A DNA stretch of 25,505 bases from CAYTSA01 sp964440345 (GTDB taxonomy: Bacteria; Desulfobacterota; Desulfovibrionia; Desulfovibrionales; Desulfovibrionaceae). The notes under the pieces were generated by a model. The model saw only the letters and a program-made list of their open reading frames with translations, did no database searches and was not told the origin of the DNA. Made by a program: the position numbers and the translations under genes. Where the stretch lies: assembly GCA_964440345.1 (NCBI GenBank), contig CAYTSA010000056.1:1-25505 (forward strand). Reading direction: 5' to 3'. Positions 9,712-17,467 of the stretch are shown one piece after another (within the stretch, counting starts at the first letter, position 1; each line of letters begins with the position of its first letter).

Positions 9712-9742
9712 GGAATACGACTTCAGCGGCTTTCAGAGCCTG

Positions 9743-10486
9743 TTACTTTACTTCATTATCGTCGCCGGCGACGCCGTGCCTTTCCTGCTCGTGCGCTTCG
9801 AACATGCGGCGCGTCTCCACGCCGGTTATGCGCACGCTTTCCGCCAGCGACGCAATTCGTTCGTGTTCCAACCGGTCAAGGCTGCGGCGCAGCTCTTCGG
9901 CGGTTTGCGCCAGCTCTTCCATCCACTCTTGCTGACCGGCGACGCGCTCCCTTTGCTCAGCAATTGCAGCCCCCAAACGGCCGCAGAGACTCCGCGTCTC
10001 GCCCAACTGCGACTGCATGTCTGTACATTGCTTGTGCAATCCGGATGTCATGGCCTCCACGCGGGCCAGGGAGTCCCGCATTCGGTGCAGCTTGGCCTGC
10101 GTCTCCTGCTGATTGGCGAACAGGACGGCCTCCAGCGACCGCAGGGACCGGTGCAGCGCCGGAAAATTGGCTACAGCCACGGCAATGTGCAACAAGCGCC
10201 CGAGAACCGGCACACGAAATGACGACTGTACAACATAGGGAAGAAACAAGCCGGCAACGGCAACCTTGTGTTGCTTGCCTTCATCAGAATAGCGCAGGCT
10301 GCCCAGTATCTCCACTTTTGTCATCGACCCTGAGCGCAATTGCGCCAGGTAATGGCCCTGGCCGGCCGGGTCAGGTTCGCGGCCCAGCAGAACGCGGTAG
10401 GCTTCGCCCAGAAATTCCCGGTCCTGCAGATCAAGGAAATGCTGTAGGGTAAAGCCGTCGCCGCCGGCTTCTGCGTGATCTTGCAT
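9743..10486 (-). CDS. DUF4214 domain protein with long coiled coil
   Basis: The ATG at 10486 is chosen because AAGGAG lies 5 bases upstream; an upstream TTG at 10507 would put the ribosome site inside the gene. The product has 247 residues. Residues about 24-75 (FLGEAYRVLLGREPDPAGQGHYL, then LRSGSMTKVEILGSLRYSDEG) match the DUF4214 domain, often found in proteins of glycan and surface-polysaccharide clusters. A hydrophobic stretch at about 83-115 is followed by a long charged coiled coil to the C-terminus, rich in Arg, Glu and Gln. It has no signal peptide. The two upstream genes on the same strand are methyltransferase-like, supporting a role in modifying or organising a cell-surface glycan. 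Confidence 0.8.
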   Translation of the reverse strand: MQDHAEAGGDGFTLQHFLDLQDREFLGEAYRVLLGREPDPAGQGHYLAQLRSGSMTKVEILGSLRYSDEGKQHKVAVAGLFLPYVVQSSFRVPVLGRLLHIAVAVANFPALHRSLRSLEAVLFANQQETQAKLHRMRDSLARVEAMTSGLHKQCTDMQSQLGETRSLCGRLGAAIAEQRERVAGQQEWMEELAQTAEELRRSLDRLEHERIASLAESVRITGVETRRMFEAHEQERHGVAGDDNEVK

Positions 10487-10512
10487 ACGGGCTCCTTTTC
10501 CGCTCAATGCGT

Positions 10513-10535
10513 TGTCTCAATCCGAAAATGCGCTA
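10513..10535 (+). repeat. Intergenic short repeat, copy 2
   Basis: This is the second copy of the 23-base repeat, differing at two bases from copy 1 (TCCG in place of CGCG before the AAAATGCGCTA end). It fills most of the gap between the methyltransferase stop (10539) and the DUF4214 gene, so it probably lies inside the operon transcript. Relative to the neighbouring genes it is inverted, unlike copies 1 and 3. Confidence 0.6.
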
Positions 10536-10538
10536 ACC

Positions 10539-11414
10539 TTAGGCCACCTGTACTGAAACAAGAAAACTCACTATTCGCTCGTCGTCTCCGTCTCCATAGT
10601 CAACAGGCCGCCACTGGAAAGAGGGCAAAAACTCTATGACGTCAGCAGTGTTCTGCAGCTGAATGACCCGCGAAGACACCCCGCCGCTCGGGGCGTGGAC
10701 AGTGTCCAAAACCTTTTTTGTTTCCCCGTCTATCAAATGCACCTTGAAATCAATGGCCGCCCGGGGCGAATGAATGGCAAGAGTGAGCTGCGACCATCTG
10801 CCGCGCAGAGGCGTCACGGACAAAGCTCCCCTGCCGGAGCACCATCGGTGCGTGTTTTGCTCCGGCGGCCCCCAGCCCCAGATGAAGACGTCTTCACGGC
10901 GTAGTATATTCTCTTCTTCCGCCCGCGGGCCGTGTGTTTTCACGGCAGAAACGTCAAAAAGCCAGCCGTCCTTTGCCTCGCAACGGACAATGCGCAAGCC
11001 CGCCTGGTTGAGGTGTTCTGCGAGTACTGGGGCCGTGAATCCATAGAAATGGCAGTCGCCATTGTACGCTTGGGTCCCGAAAAGGGACTGCAGCAGCATC
11101 GCCTGGGCTTCTAAAGAATGTTTGTTTTTCAGCTGTTCCAGCAAGCCAATGACGTTTGGAACCTGCAGCTCCAGCACGCCATCCGGCGCAAGCACCCGGC
11201 TCCACTCCTGCAGCGCCTCCTGGATGCGCGGCCGGGGTATGTGCTCCAGCACGTCTCTGGCGGTGACCTGCGTAAAAAAGCCCGTGGGAAGAAACCCCAA
11301 GTTCACTGCGTCGGCCACCACATCAGGCCGGTGCATGGGCTGCAGGTCCACGTTCAGGCAGTCCTCGCGCCGGTCAAAGCCGCAGCCTAAATTCAATTTT
11401 TGATATGCCGTCAT
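10539..11414 (-). CDS. Class I SAM-dependent methyltransferase with beta-rich C-terminal domain
   Basis: This 291-residue protein has the SAM-binding motif I LNLGCG at residues 7-12, an acidic residue after it (NVDLQP), and motif DVLEHIPRP followed by LAPDGVLELQVPN, the typical post-core of family-11-type methyltransferases. The core ends near residue 175. The remaining 115 residues (from about FIWGWGPPEQN) are predicted beta-rich and resemble a carbohydrate-binding or sandwich add-on; I do not recognise the family. The start ATG 11414 lies 10 bases after the stop of the upstream gene and lacks a clear ribosome site, so it may depend on translational coupling. A glycan or lipid-linked sugar acceptor is an inference from the DUF4214 neighbour. 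Confidence 0.85.
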   Translation of the reverse strand: MTAYQKLNLGCGFDRREDCLNVDLQPMHRPDVVADAVNLGFLPTGFFTQVTARDVLEHIPRPRIQEALQEWSRVLAPDGVLELQVPNVIGLLEQLKNKHSLEAQAMLLQSLFGTQAYNGDCHFYGFTAPVLAEHLNQAGLRIVRCEAKDGWLFDVSAVKTHGPRAEEENILRREDVFIWGWGPPEQNTHRWCSGRGALSVTPLRGRWSQLTLAIHSPRAAIDFKVHLIDGETKKVLDTVHAPSGGVSSRVIQLQNTADVIEFLPSFQWRPVDYGDGDDERIVSFLVSVQVA

Positions 11415-11424
11415 GTCTTATGTC

Positions 11425-13569
11425 TTACGCCGGGAGCGCCCTGGACCGCAAGAGGGCTTTGAAAGAGCCCCCGTCTGTCCTTCCTTTGAAGAGTTCATAC
11501 CCCGCAGCGCGAAACATCCAGAGATATTCTTCCACGCTAAAGGATTGTTCGTTGATTCCCTTTTCCAGCTCCCGGACCATCTCGGCGTGGAATTCGTGCC
11601 CCAAAGGCTCGCACATAACAGCCAGGACTCCTTTTGGTTTCAGCAGCGGCCTGACAGCGGCCAGCAGTTTTTCCGGCTCTGGAAAATGGTGCAGCGCGCT
11701 GAACATGGCGGCTGCGTCAAAAGACCCTGGAGCAAACGGCAACTGCATGGCGTCGCAGGCCATGAACGCCACGTGCCCGGGATACGCCCCAGGATGAGCG
11801 CATTGATAGAAAACCTGGCCCAGTTTGCACAACGTGCGGCTCAGCTCCACGCTGAGCACGTCGTAATGGGCCGACGGCAAAAACGTGGTCTGGGGGTTTA
11901 CGCCTGTGCCAATTTCCAGCACCAGCCCGCCGGGCCCCGCATGCTCGTGCAGATACCTGTCCAGCATGTCCCGGCCCAGCATGTGGTCTTCGTGGTAGCT
12001 CATGGCGCTTTCATGCATTGCCAGCTTAGCCGGCGATGGCGGAGCAGGCCCTACGCGCACATGGATAGTTCCGATACAGCGGCCGGAAAGGACGCCGCCG
12101 GCCGGCCCCGCCCACACCTGTAACGTGTAGCGCCCGTCGGCAGGGGGCATGCGGACCGCCAACGGCAGCGACAGCTCCCGTCCCGGGGCCAGGTCTACCG
12201 GAAGCACCGTCTCCAGTATGGTTTCGCTTGTTCTTTCCAGCCCCGCCAACACTGCCGCCACAGCAATTTCACCCTTGGGCCATGCGGCGGAGTCGTTGTG
12301 CACAATGCGCGCCGTGCGGCGTATGGTCATGTTCGTCGGCAGTTTGTCATGAAAATAGTGCCGGAGCAGTTTCGCCTTGCCTGCAAACCCATACGCAGGA
12401 TGCTCCCGAACAGAGGCAGGGGCTTTCCCGCCAAAGCGTTCGGCAACGTCCAGCATCTCCGCAGCCATGGCTGCGTCCGAGGCCTTCACCCGCTGGATGT
12501 CCGCCAGAGCGTCCGCCAAGTCGCGCTTGTCTTCTTTGGTAAGATGAAGTCCGTAGCCTGCAAACGCCTCGGCAACTATATCCTCCAACCCTGGAGGCGG
12601 CTCTGCCGGACCTTCTGCGTATGCGCCGGTCAGGTCCAGCACCTGCTTGCACCACGCCGAATGCAATCCCTGTAGACGCAACACGCCGCACTCTTCAAGC
12701 TTATTCAGCAAACCTGCCGGCGCATGCTTGGCAAAAAGGTCCCGGAACAGCCGCGGCTCTGCTTCAAGGACGGAGTTATCAGGCTTGCGCAATACAATAA
12801 AAAAACGGTCTTCAAAAGCCACGTTGACGCCAGGCCTCGGCTCCAGCAGACAAAGCTCCACATCGAATGCGCCAAAATGCTCACGCGCCAAGTGTGAAAA
12901 CTGGTCCGGTGAAAGCCAGCGGACAACACTGCCGCCGGGCTCGCAGTATATATTCACCTCCGGCTCCAGGTCTGCAGCCTGGCGCAATAACTCCTCCGGG
13001 TCCGCCTGTACGGCAGGCGCCAGGGCCATCCGCAACGGAGCGGCAATAAACAATCCTCCCGGCGCCAGCACGCGGTCCAGCTCCCTGGCGAACGCTCCGA
13101 TCTCCCGGCCGCACATCTGCTCCACTACGCCGCGCGCTGATACCGCTCTGCAGGCCCCGTCCGCAGCCGAAAGCGCAAGCTTCCCGCCAGGCGTAAACAC
13201 AGCCGCAACGCTGGCTGCGCCTGATAACTCCGCCAAAATCTCCGGCAAACAGGACTCGCTCGCGTCAAGATGTATATGTGTCTCTCCAGGAAACACCATG
13301 AGGCTGCGAAAAAAAAGCGCTGGGAACACCGGCTCAATTGCATCTGCGGCAGCCAGGGAAAAATTACGCACTTCCTCCAGGGAAAAGGGAGCCCGCATCA
13401 CAGAAACGCCGTTTCTTTGCAGCATATCTATGATTATGTCCACGTCGCCAGGCTCCAGGACAGCGGGCGCAGAGCGCGTCCAGACCCGGCCAGGGAAACG
13501 TTTCGCCAAGGAGAGAATTGCGTTGTATTCAGTGTCGGCGTGTGGCGTGTGCATAGCGTTAGGAAGCAT
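11425..13569 (-). CDS. Multidomain protein with C-terminal SAM methyltransferase
   Basis: The product has 714 residues. The C-terminal third is a class I methyltransferase: motif I VLEIGTGVNP at about residues 550-559, an acidic residue in SVELS, FDAAAMFSALHHFPEP (post-I region) and LLKPKGVLAVMCEP. The first 220 residues also look like a methyltransferase fold (HIHLDASES; ELDRVLAPGGLFIAAPL) but lack a GxGxG motif, so this copy is probably inactive. Residues about 230-410 are mostly helical. Residues about 420-515 look like a beta-sandwich, similar in style to the glycan-recognition domain found at the end of Wzt-type proteins. The start ATG 13569 has no good ribosome site; ATG 13554 is an alternative. 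It is the first gene of a three-gene minus-strand operon, likely modifying a surface glycan. Confidence 0.85.
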   Translation of the reverse strand: MLPNAMHTPHADTEYNAILSLAKRFPGRVWTRSAPAVLEPGDVDIIIDMLQRNGVSVMRAPFSLEEVRNFSLAAADAIEPVFPALFFRSLMVFPGETHIHLDASESCLPEILAELSGAASVAAVFTPGGKLALSAADGACRAVSARGVVEQMCGREIGAFARELDRVLAPGGLFIAAPLRMALAPAVQADPEELLRQAADLEPEVNIYCEPGGSVVRWLSPDQFSHLAREHFGAFDVELCLLEPRPGVNVAFEDRFFIVLRKPDNSVLEAEPRLFRDLFAKHAPAGLLNKLEECGVLRLQGLHSAWCKQVLDLTGAYAEGPAEPPPGLEDIVAEAFAGYGLHLTKEDKRDLADALADIQRVKASDAAMAAEMLDVAERFGGKAPASVREHPAYGFAGKAKLLRHYFHDKLPTNMTIRRTARIVHNDSAAWPKGEIAVAAVLAGLERTSETILETVLPVDLAPGRELSLPLAVRMPPADGRYTLQVWAGPAGGVLSGRCIGTIHVRVGPAPPSPAKLAMHESAMSYHEDHMLGRDMLDRYLHEHAGPGGLVLEIGTGVNPQTTFLPSAHYDVLSVELSRTLCKLGQVFYQCAHPGAYPGHVAFMACDAMQLPFAPGSFDAAAMFSALHHFPEPEKLLAAVRPLLKPKGVLAVMCEPLGHEFHAEMVRELEKGINEQSFSVEEYLWMFRAAGYELFKGRTDGGSFKALLRSRALPA

Positions 13570-13699
13570 GTGCTGGTATGATGGTAAACTTGTTTAATAC
13601 CCCAAACCCCCCTGGCGAGCAAGGATGGCGCGATCCCTACACACCGCACATCATTACGGCAGAGCGTAGCCCTGATCCGCCACCAAAAAAACCTCGTTG

Positions 13700-13717
13700 T
13701 GTTTGGAAAACCAAACA
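13700..13717. promoter_or_regulatory. Palindrome 1, TGTTTGG-AAAA-CCAAACA
   Basis: This is a perfect inverted repeat with 7-bp arms and a 4-base A spacer. It abuts palindrome 2 and shares with it the half-site TTGTGTTTG (13697-13705 here, 13724-13732 there), spaced 27 bases, which suggests two sites for one DNA-binding protein. It lies about 130 bases upstream of the start of the 714-residue protein on the minus strand. Confidence 0.5.
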
Positions 13718-13748
13718 GATAGATTGTGTTTGCAAACACAAATCTATC
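13718..13748. promoter_or_regulatory. Palindrome 2, long imperfect inverted repeat
   Basis: GATAGATT-GTGTTTG (13718-13732) pairs with CAAACAC-AAATCTATC (13733-13748), giving a 15-bp inverted repeat with a single unpaired base and no spacer. No T-run follows on either strand, so it is more likely an operator than a terminator. It could control either divergent transcription unit. Confidence 0.5.
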
Positions 13749-14199
13749 ACGAATGAGGATGTGGCAAGATTGAACCAGTCAAATTGACGCCAACGCAATG
13801 GAGAAATGCACCTTAAAAACGGCAACAAATCTGTCTTACATTTTCGCGCAGTCCACTCTTGAGTCCATCAAGTGGAAAACCACACCGACTTCCGTGTAGA
13901 CAGGCAGAAAACAACCATTGCCGCATTTATTACCACTAGACGGAGCTAACGGCATAGCCACATTAATGTAACGTATCGTGCGAGTACTAACCCGAGGCAA
14001 CTCCTCCCTGTCCTGTAGCCGGCTTGCTTGGTCAGCGCTGTCAGGCAGTGGATTCTGAGTAGAGGCGGCCCTTGCGGTCGCCCGCCTTGATGATCCATAC
14101 GAGGTTTTTTGAGCGGGAGATTGAAGGATCAGCCAGGGCCTTGAACAGCGCCGGCTTTTTTCGTACACGCCGGGTGTCCCGCATCGACAAGGAGAACAA

Positions 14200-14847
14200 A
14201 TGCATTACATCGATATACACACTTGGGAACGGCGCGAGCACTTCGCCTTCTTCCACGGGCTCGCCTCACCCCGACTTAACGTCACCTTTCCCCTGCGCGT
14301 GGAAGCGCTTCTGGCTTGCCGCCACGCTCGTGGAAAGCGCCGCCGGCTCAGCGACTGCCTGTACTTTGCCGCGGCGACAGCCGCAAACCGCGTTCCAGAA
14401 TTCCAGACGCGCCTGTACGAAGGCAAACCGGTCACGTATGACCGCATCGACATGGGCTTCACCTACATCCCCCCGGGCCGCACCCTGCACGCCAACTGCA
14501 TGGCCGTCTATGACCCAGACTTTGCCGCGTTTTCGGACAACATCTCAGCAGCCCGAGCCCTTGCCGAGGCTCGCCCCACCCTGACTCTGCAGGGCGTGAG
14601 CCAGAACGCCATTTTTTCCAGCATTCTGCCCGGTCTTTTTTTCAGCTCTTTTGTCAACCCCTGGGGCGACCCGCACCAAGACTCCGTGCCCCGGGTCATT
14701 TGCAGCAAAATCGAATCGGTGAACGGCTCGCGCACAATGAATGTCTCGGTGGAGACGCTGCACAGCTTTGTGGACGGCCGTCACCTGGAGCAGTACCGTG
14801 ACGTTATGCAGGAGATGTTTAACGCGCCAGAGGTGTGGTTGGATTGA
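14200..14847 (+). CDS. Chloramphenicol acetyltransferase-family protein
   Basis: This 215-residue protein matches the type A CAT family in length. The N-terminus YIDIHTWERREHFAFF corresponds to the conserved start of CAT proteins (W-x-R-x-E-H-F). The catalytic motif H-x3-D-G is present as His188-SFV-Asp192-Gly; canonical enzymes have HHxxxDG, so the first His is Leu here, while the catalytic second His is kept. The FFSSFVNPW region (147-155) replaces the usual PWxSFT segment. CAT enzymes transfer acetyl from acetyl-CoA to hydroxyls of chloramphenicol. Many CatA-like proteins have other or unknown acceptors, so resistance should not be assumed. The start ATG follows AAGGAG with 5-base spacing. 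It has no operon partner. Confidence 0.88.
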   Translation: MHYIDIHTWERREHFAFFHGLASPRLNVTFPLRVEALLACRHARGKRRRLSDCLYFAAATAANRVPEFQTRLYEGKPVTYDRIDMGFTYIPPGRTLHANCMAVYDPDFAAFSDNISAARALAEARPTLTLQGVSQNAIFSSILPGLFFSSFVNPWGDPHQDSVPRVICSKIESVNGSRTMNVSVETLHSFVDGRHLEQYRDVMQEMFNAPEVWLD

Positions 14848-14849
14848 TA

Positions 14850-14882
14850 AACGCCGCCCCGTTCAAGCAACGAGGCGGCGTT
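14850..14882. terminator. Strong convergent stem-loop, probably bidirectional terminator
   Basis: AACGCCGCC (14850-14858) pairs with GGCGGCGTT (14874-14882). After one mismatch, CGTT pairs with AACG inside, leaving loop CAAGC. It lies between the convergent acetyltransferase and methyltransferase genes. Only two T follow on the plus strand and TTTATC on the minus strand, so its efficiency is uncertain. Confidence 0.65.
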
Positions 14883-14911
14883 GCAGCGTAAAATAGAGAC
14901 TCTGTAACTGC

Positions 14912-15535
14912 TTACTGCACCTTGTACGTACAGAGCTTACAGCACACGTTTTCGTTTTTCAGGTAGTCTTCGTCCTTCATTTCCTGCAACTCCCAAGCGC
15001 CGGACAGTTCCTGCTCGATCATCTTGTCGCGGTAGCCGTAGTCTTCATAGGCGCCGTCGCGGATGGTGAAGGTAATGTAGCCCCCGGGCTTGGTGACGCG
15101 GATGAGTTCGTCAAAAGCGCTGGCGTCCACGTGGCCGTAGGTGAATGTGCCGGTGCAGACAATGGCGTCGTAGCTGTTGTCCGGCATGTCCAGAGGTTTG
15201 GAGAGATCGGCCTGGATATATTTGCGGTACAGGCCTTTGCGCTCAGCCTCGTCCAGCATCTCCTGGGAGTAGTCCAGGGCGTCCATATTGTCATAGCCGT
15301 ATGCAGCCAACACCTCGGCCACCAGACCGGTGCCGCAGCCGGCGTCCAGCACCCGCGCCTTGGGGTTGTTCACAAACGCGTGCAGGGTGTTGCCCGATGA
15401 TATGTGCGCCACATAGCCGAAGCGGTCCACAGTGTCGGTGTCGTAGTCGCCGGCCCAATCTTTGTAGGCGTCCATAAGTTCTTCATGATTCGTCGCTGTG
15501 TATACCTTGTTCAGGGTCTGGTTGTCGCTGACCAT
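14912..15535 (-). CDS. METTL27-like class I SAM methyltransferase, copy B
   Basis: This 207-residue protein has the N-terminal signature ELMDAYKDWAGDYD typical of the METTL27/WBSCR27 group, motif I VLDAGCGTGLV (residues about 62-72), acidic ALDYS, and TKPGGYITFTIRD near residue 150. The start ATG 15535 follows AAGGAG. It is closely similar to the gene upstream (15562-16191) over its whole length, including the shared GTFTYGHV/GTFTYAHV and RDGAYxDYGYR blocks, so the two are tandem duplicates 26 bases apart. The substrate of this bacterial subgroup is unknown. The C-terminus is Cys-rich (NVCCKLCTYKV), unlike its partner. Confidence 0.9.
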   Translation of the reverse strand: MVSDNQTLNKVYTATNHEELMDAYKDWAGDYDTDTVDRFGYVAHISSGNTLHAFVNNPKARVLDAGCGTGLVAEVLAAYGYDNMDALDYSQEMLDEAERKGLYRKYIQADLSKPLDMPDNSYDAIVCTGTFTYGHVDASAFDELIRVTKPGGYITFTIRDGAYEDYGYRDKMIEQELSGAWELQEMKDEDYLKNENVCCKLCTYKVQ

Positions 15536-15561
15536 GCTCGCTCCTTGTTGTTGCGTCAGGT

Positions 15562-16191
15562 TTATCCTTCCAGCACCTTATAAGCGCAGAACTTGGCGGT
15601 GACGTTTTCCTTGATCAAATAGTCTTCATTGCGCATCTGCAGCAGTTCCCAAGCGTTACCGTGCTCCAGCTCCAGCATCATCTGGCGGTAGCCATAGTCC
15701 TGGTAGGCTCCGTCGCGCACAGTAAAGCACACGTACCCCTCTGGCTTGGTCACGCGCACCAGCTCGGCAAAGGCCTGGGGGCCCACATGCGCGTAAGTAA
15801 AGGTCCCAACGCAAATGGCTGCGTCATACGTGTTGTCTGGCACGTTCAAAGGATTGTTCATGTCCGCCTGGTAGAGCTTACAGTAGCAATCTTTCAGCCC
15901 GGCCTGATCAAGCATTTCGCGGGAAAAATCCATGGCTTCCACGCGGCTGTAGCCCATGCCGCGCAGAGATTCGCCCACCAGCCCGGTGCCGCAGCCGGCG
16001 TCCAGGACGCGGGACTCGCGGGACTCAAGCAGTCCGTCCAGCATCTGGCTGGCGATCTGGGGGCCCACGTATCCCATTACGTCCGTGGTGTCGCCGTCAT
16101 ATTCCGGCGCCCAGGCTTTGTACGCGTCAATAAGTTGTTCTGGAGTGTTTGCATCGTACGTGGCCTTCCACAGTTGCGGCGTCTGGCTCAT
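15562..16191 (-). CDS. METTL27-like class I SAM methyltransferase, copy A
   Basis: The frame is open to 16275, but the ATG at 16191 is preferred because AGGAG lies 6 bases upstream, and it gives 209 residues, matching the 207 of its paralogue. ATG 16197 is possible but would leave no spacing. Motifs: LIDAYKAWAPEYDGD near the N-terminus, motif I VLDAGCGTGLV, AMDFS acidic motif, and TKPEGYVCFTVRD. It is the first gene of a two-gene unit. Both copies retain the SAM-binding Gly-rich loop, so both are probably active. Their divergence suggests different substrates or partners. Confidence 0.9.
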   Translation of the reverse strand: MSQTPQLWKATYDANTPEQLIDAYKAWAPEYDGDTTDVMGYVGPQIASQMLDGLLESRESRVLDAGCGTGLVGESLRGMGYSRVEAMDFSREMLDQAGLKDCYCKLYQADMNNPLNVPDNTYDAAICVGTFTYAHVGPQAFAELVRVTKPEGYVCFTVRDGAYQDYGYRQMMLELEHGNAWELLQMRNEDYLIKENVTAKFCAYKVLEG

Positions 16192-16575
16192 AAGCATCTC
16201 CTGCTCTGCGTTGAGAGGTTCATGAATGCCGGAAAAACCTGCAACTACGCCTGTTTGATGACGCAGTGATTCCACCGGCTGGCGTTACGTTCCTGTTACA
16301 TTTCTGCGCTGCGCCAGCTCTGCATAATACAGGAAAATTCGCGAACGCAGCGCGTGAAAAGAACGGCGCATCCAACGCCATCCATGAGGACTCGCCACAT
16401 CCTCTAAAAGACTGATTGGTAAAAATATAAAGCGGCTTGATTACCCTGCATTACATAATTGCATGCAAAGTACAGTGACACTAAAACACATATGGAGTGA
16501 CGTGTCAAATGCATGGTGAATATGCAGCAGAAGCAGCAGTGAAACGTAAAAAACTCATCTTTTCATTATGGTTAA
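16192..16575. other. Intergenic region upstream of the methyltransferase pair
   Basis: These 384 bases should hold the promoter of the minus-strand methyltransferase pair and the 3' end of the NYN gene. A 10-bp perfect palindrome TTGCATGCAA lies at 16459-16468 in an AT-rich segment. Short ORFs here look like chance or run antisense into the NYN gene. I see no clear promoter, terminator or RNA. Confidence 0.4.
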
Positions 16576-17205
16576 CTACTTCTGCTGCGGTCGATAATCT
16601 GTCGGGTCCACGCAAGCGCGGTAAAAGTTTTCGTCAAAGGAGAACCAGTCTGTCTCATCAATGCCGCGCTGGCGCTTGCCATTGCGGAGCGAGGGATAGG
16701 CGCACATCACTTTTATCCAGCGGTCCTGCTTCAGAGAAAGGGACTTGACCTCCTTGACCGCCTCGACCAGGTCTTCATCCTGGCTGAAAATAATGGCCAC
16801 ATCGAAGACTTCCAGCCGAGCGTGGCGGACTATGTCCAAGGCAAGGCGCACGTCTATGCCCTTTTCCCGGCCTATGCGTTCTGACTTGACCGTTCCGTCC
16901 GGCAGCATGACCAGTGTTTCGCGATAGACCAACGGCCGGCTGAAGACTTCTGCCTTCAACGATTTGACGGCGTTGAGTTTGTTTGTCCAGAATGTGTGCC
17001 AGAATGGGTTTTCTGCTGCGTCCGGCACGCCAGTGTAGAAATGAGTCCGGGCCAGGGTAAAGCCTTGCGCAGCGCACACCTTTTGGGCCAAACAGACCGG
17101 GTCGTAGTCAGGAAAACTGCTGCCAAACGCGTCCTTGGCGGCATAAAAAAGATTCTGTCCGTCTATGTACGCATACGCATATTTTTTCTGCGGTTCTTCA
17201 CGCAT
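16576..17205 (-). CDS. NYN domain (DUF88/LabA-like) putative ribonuclease
   Basis: This 209-residue protein has the NYN fold signature: YIDGQNLFYA at the N-terminus with Asp15, GIDVRLALDIV with Asp118 and Asp124, and VAIIFSQDEDLVEAV with Asp143/Asp145. These acidic residues form the metal site in PIN-like nucleases. NYN proteins cut RNA in several known cases, but many bacterial members are uncharacterised. The start ATG follows AAGGAG at 5-base spacing. It stands alone, without an obvious antitoxin gene beside it, so a toxin-antitoxin role is not supported by context. Confidence 0.9.
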   Translation of the reverse strand: MREEPQKKYAYAYIDGQNLFYAAKDAFGSSFPDYDPVCLAQKVCAAQGFTLARTHFYTGVPDAAENPFWHTFWTNKLNAVKSLKAEVFSRPLVYRETLVMLPDGTVKSERIGREKGIDVRLALDIVRHARLEVFDVAIIFSQDEDLVEAVKEVKSLSLKQDRWIKVMCAYPSLRNGKRQRGIDETDWFSFDENFYRACVDPTDYRPQQK

Positions 17206-17467
17206 TGAATCTCCTTTTTACAAAAGCTGCTCGACCTTTTACTGAATTTTATACATATACATTAACTCATTAATTGACGCTATATGCTCAAGCGGCATTA
17301 GCAAGGACTGAAAACAACCGCAACAAGAGGCCGTTGTTATTGTCATATAGCTTGCTCAAACCTCTGAAGTGCTGTATTTGTGCCATAGTAGCCAGCGTGT
17401 AATTCGTAAATGTTGCCTTTGCGCCATTCACGGCTGCTGGCTGAGTTTTTCTGAAAGGAGACCGTTC

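Larger units (their letters stand above)
13570..14199. other. Gene-poor divergent intergenic region
   Basis: These 630 bases separate the divergent minus-strand operon and the acetyltransferase gene. ORFs on both strands here are short and have no recognisable family. The region holds the paired palindromes at 13700-13748. The minus-strand frame ending at 14041 has a protein-like C-terminal stretch (KNLVWIIKAGDRKGRLY) and could be the eroded end of a lost gene. A short GCCGGC followed by six Ts lies near 14147-14158. I see no tRNA or known RNA. Confidence 0.5.

Noticed and set aside
9728..9740. Small hairpin GGCT-TTCAG-AGCC between convergent genes as a terminator
   Set aside because: The stem is only 4 bp and there is no T-run on either strand.
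16497..16748. Plus-strand ORF opposite the end of the NYN gene
   Set aside because: Most of it is antisense to the NYN coding region, and it has no recognisable domain.
16576..17205. NYN protein as part of a toxin-antitoxin or defence system
   Set aside because: No small partner gene, nuclease cluster or mobile element lies beside it.
17274..17302. TTGACG upstream of the AsmA gene as a sigma70 promoter
   Set aside because: No acceptable -10 box lies 16-18 bases downstream (CATTAG or ATTAGC only).
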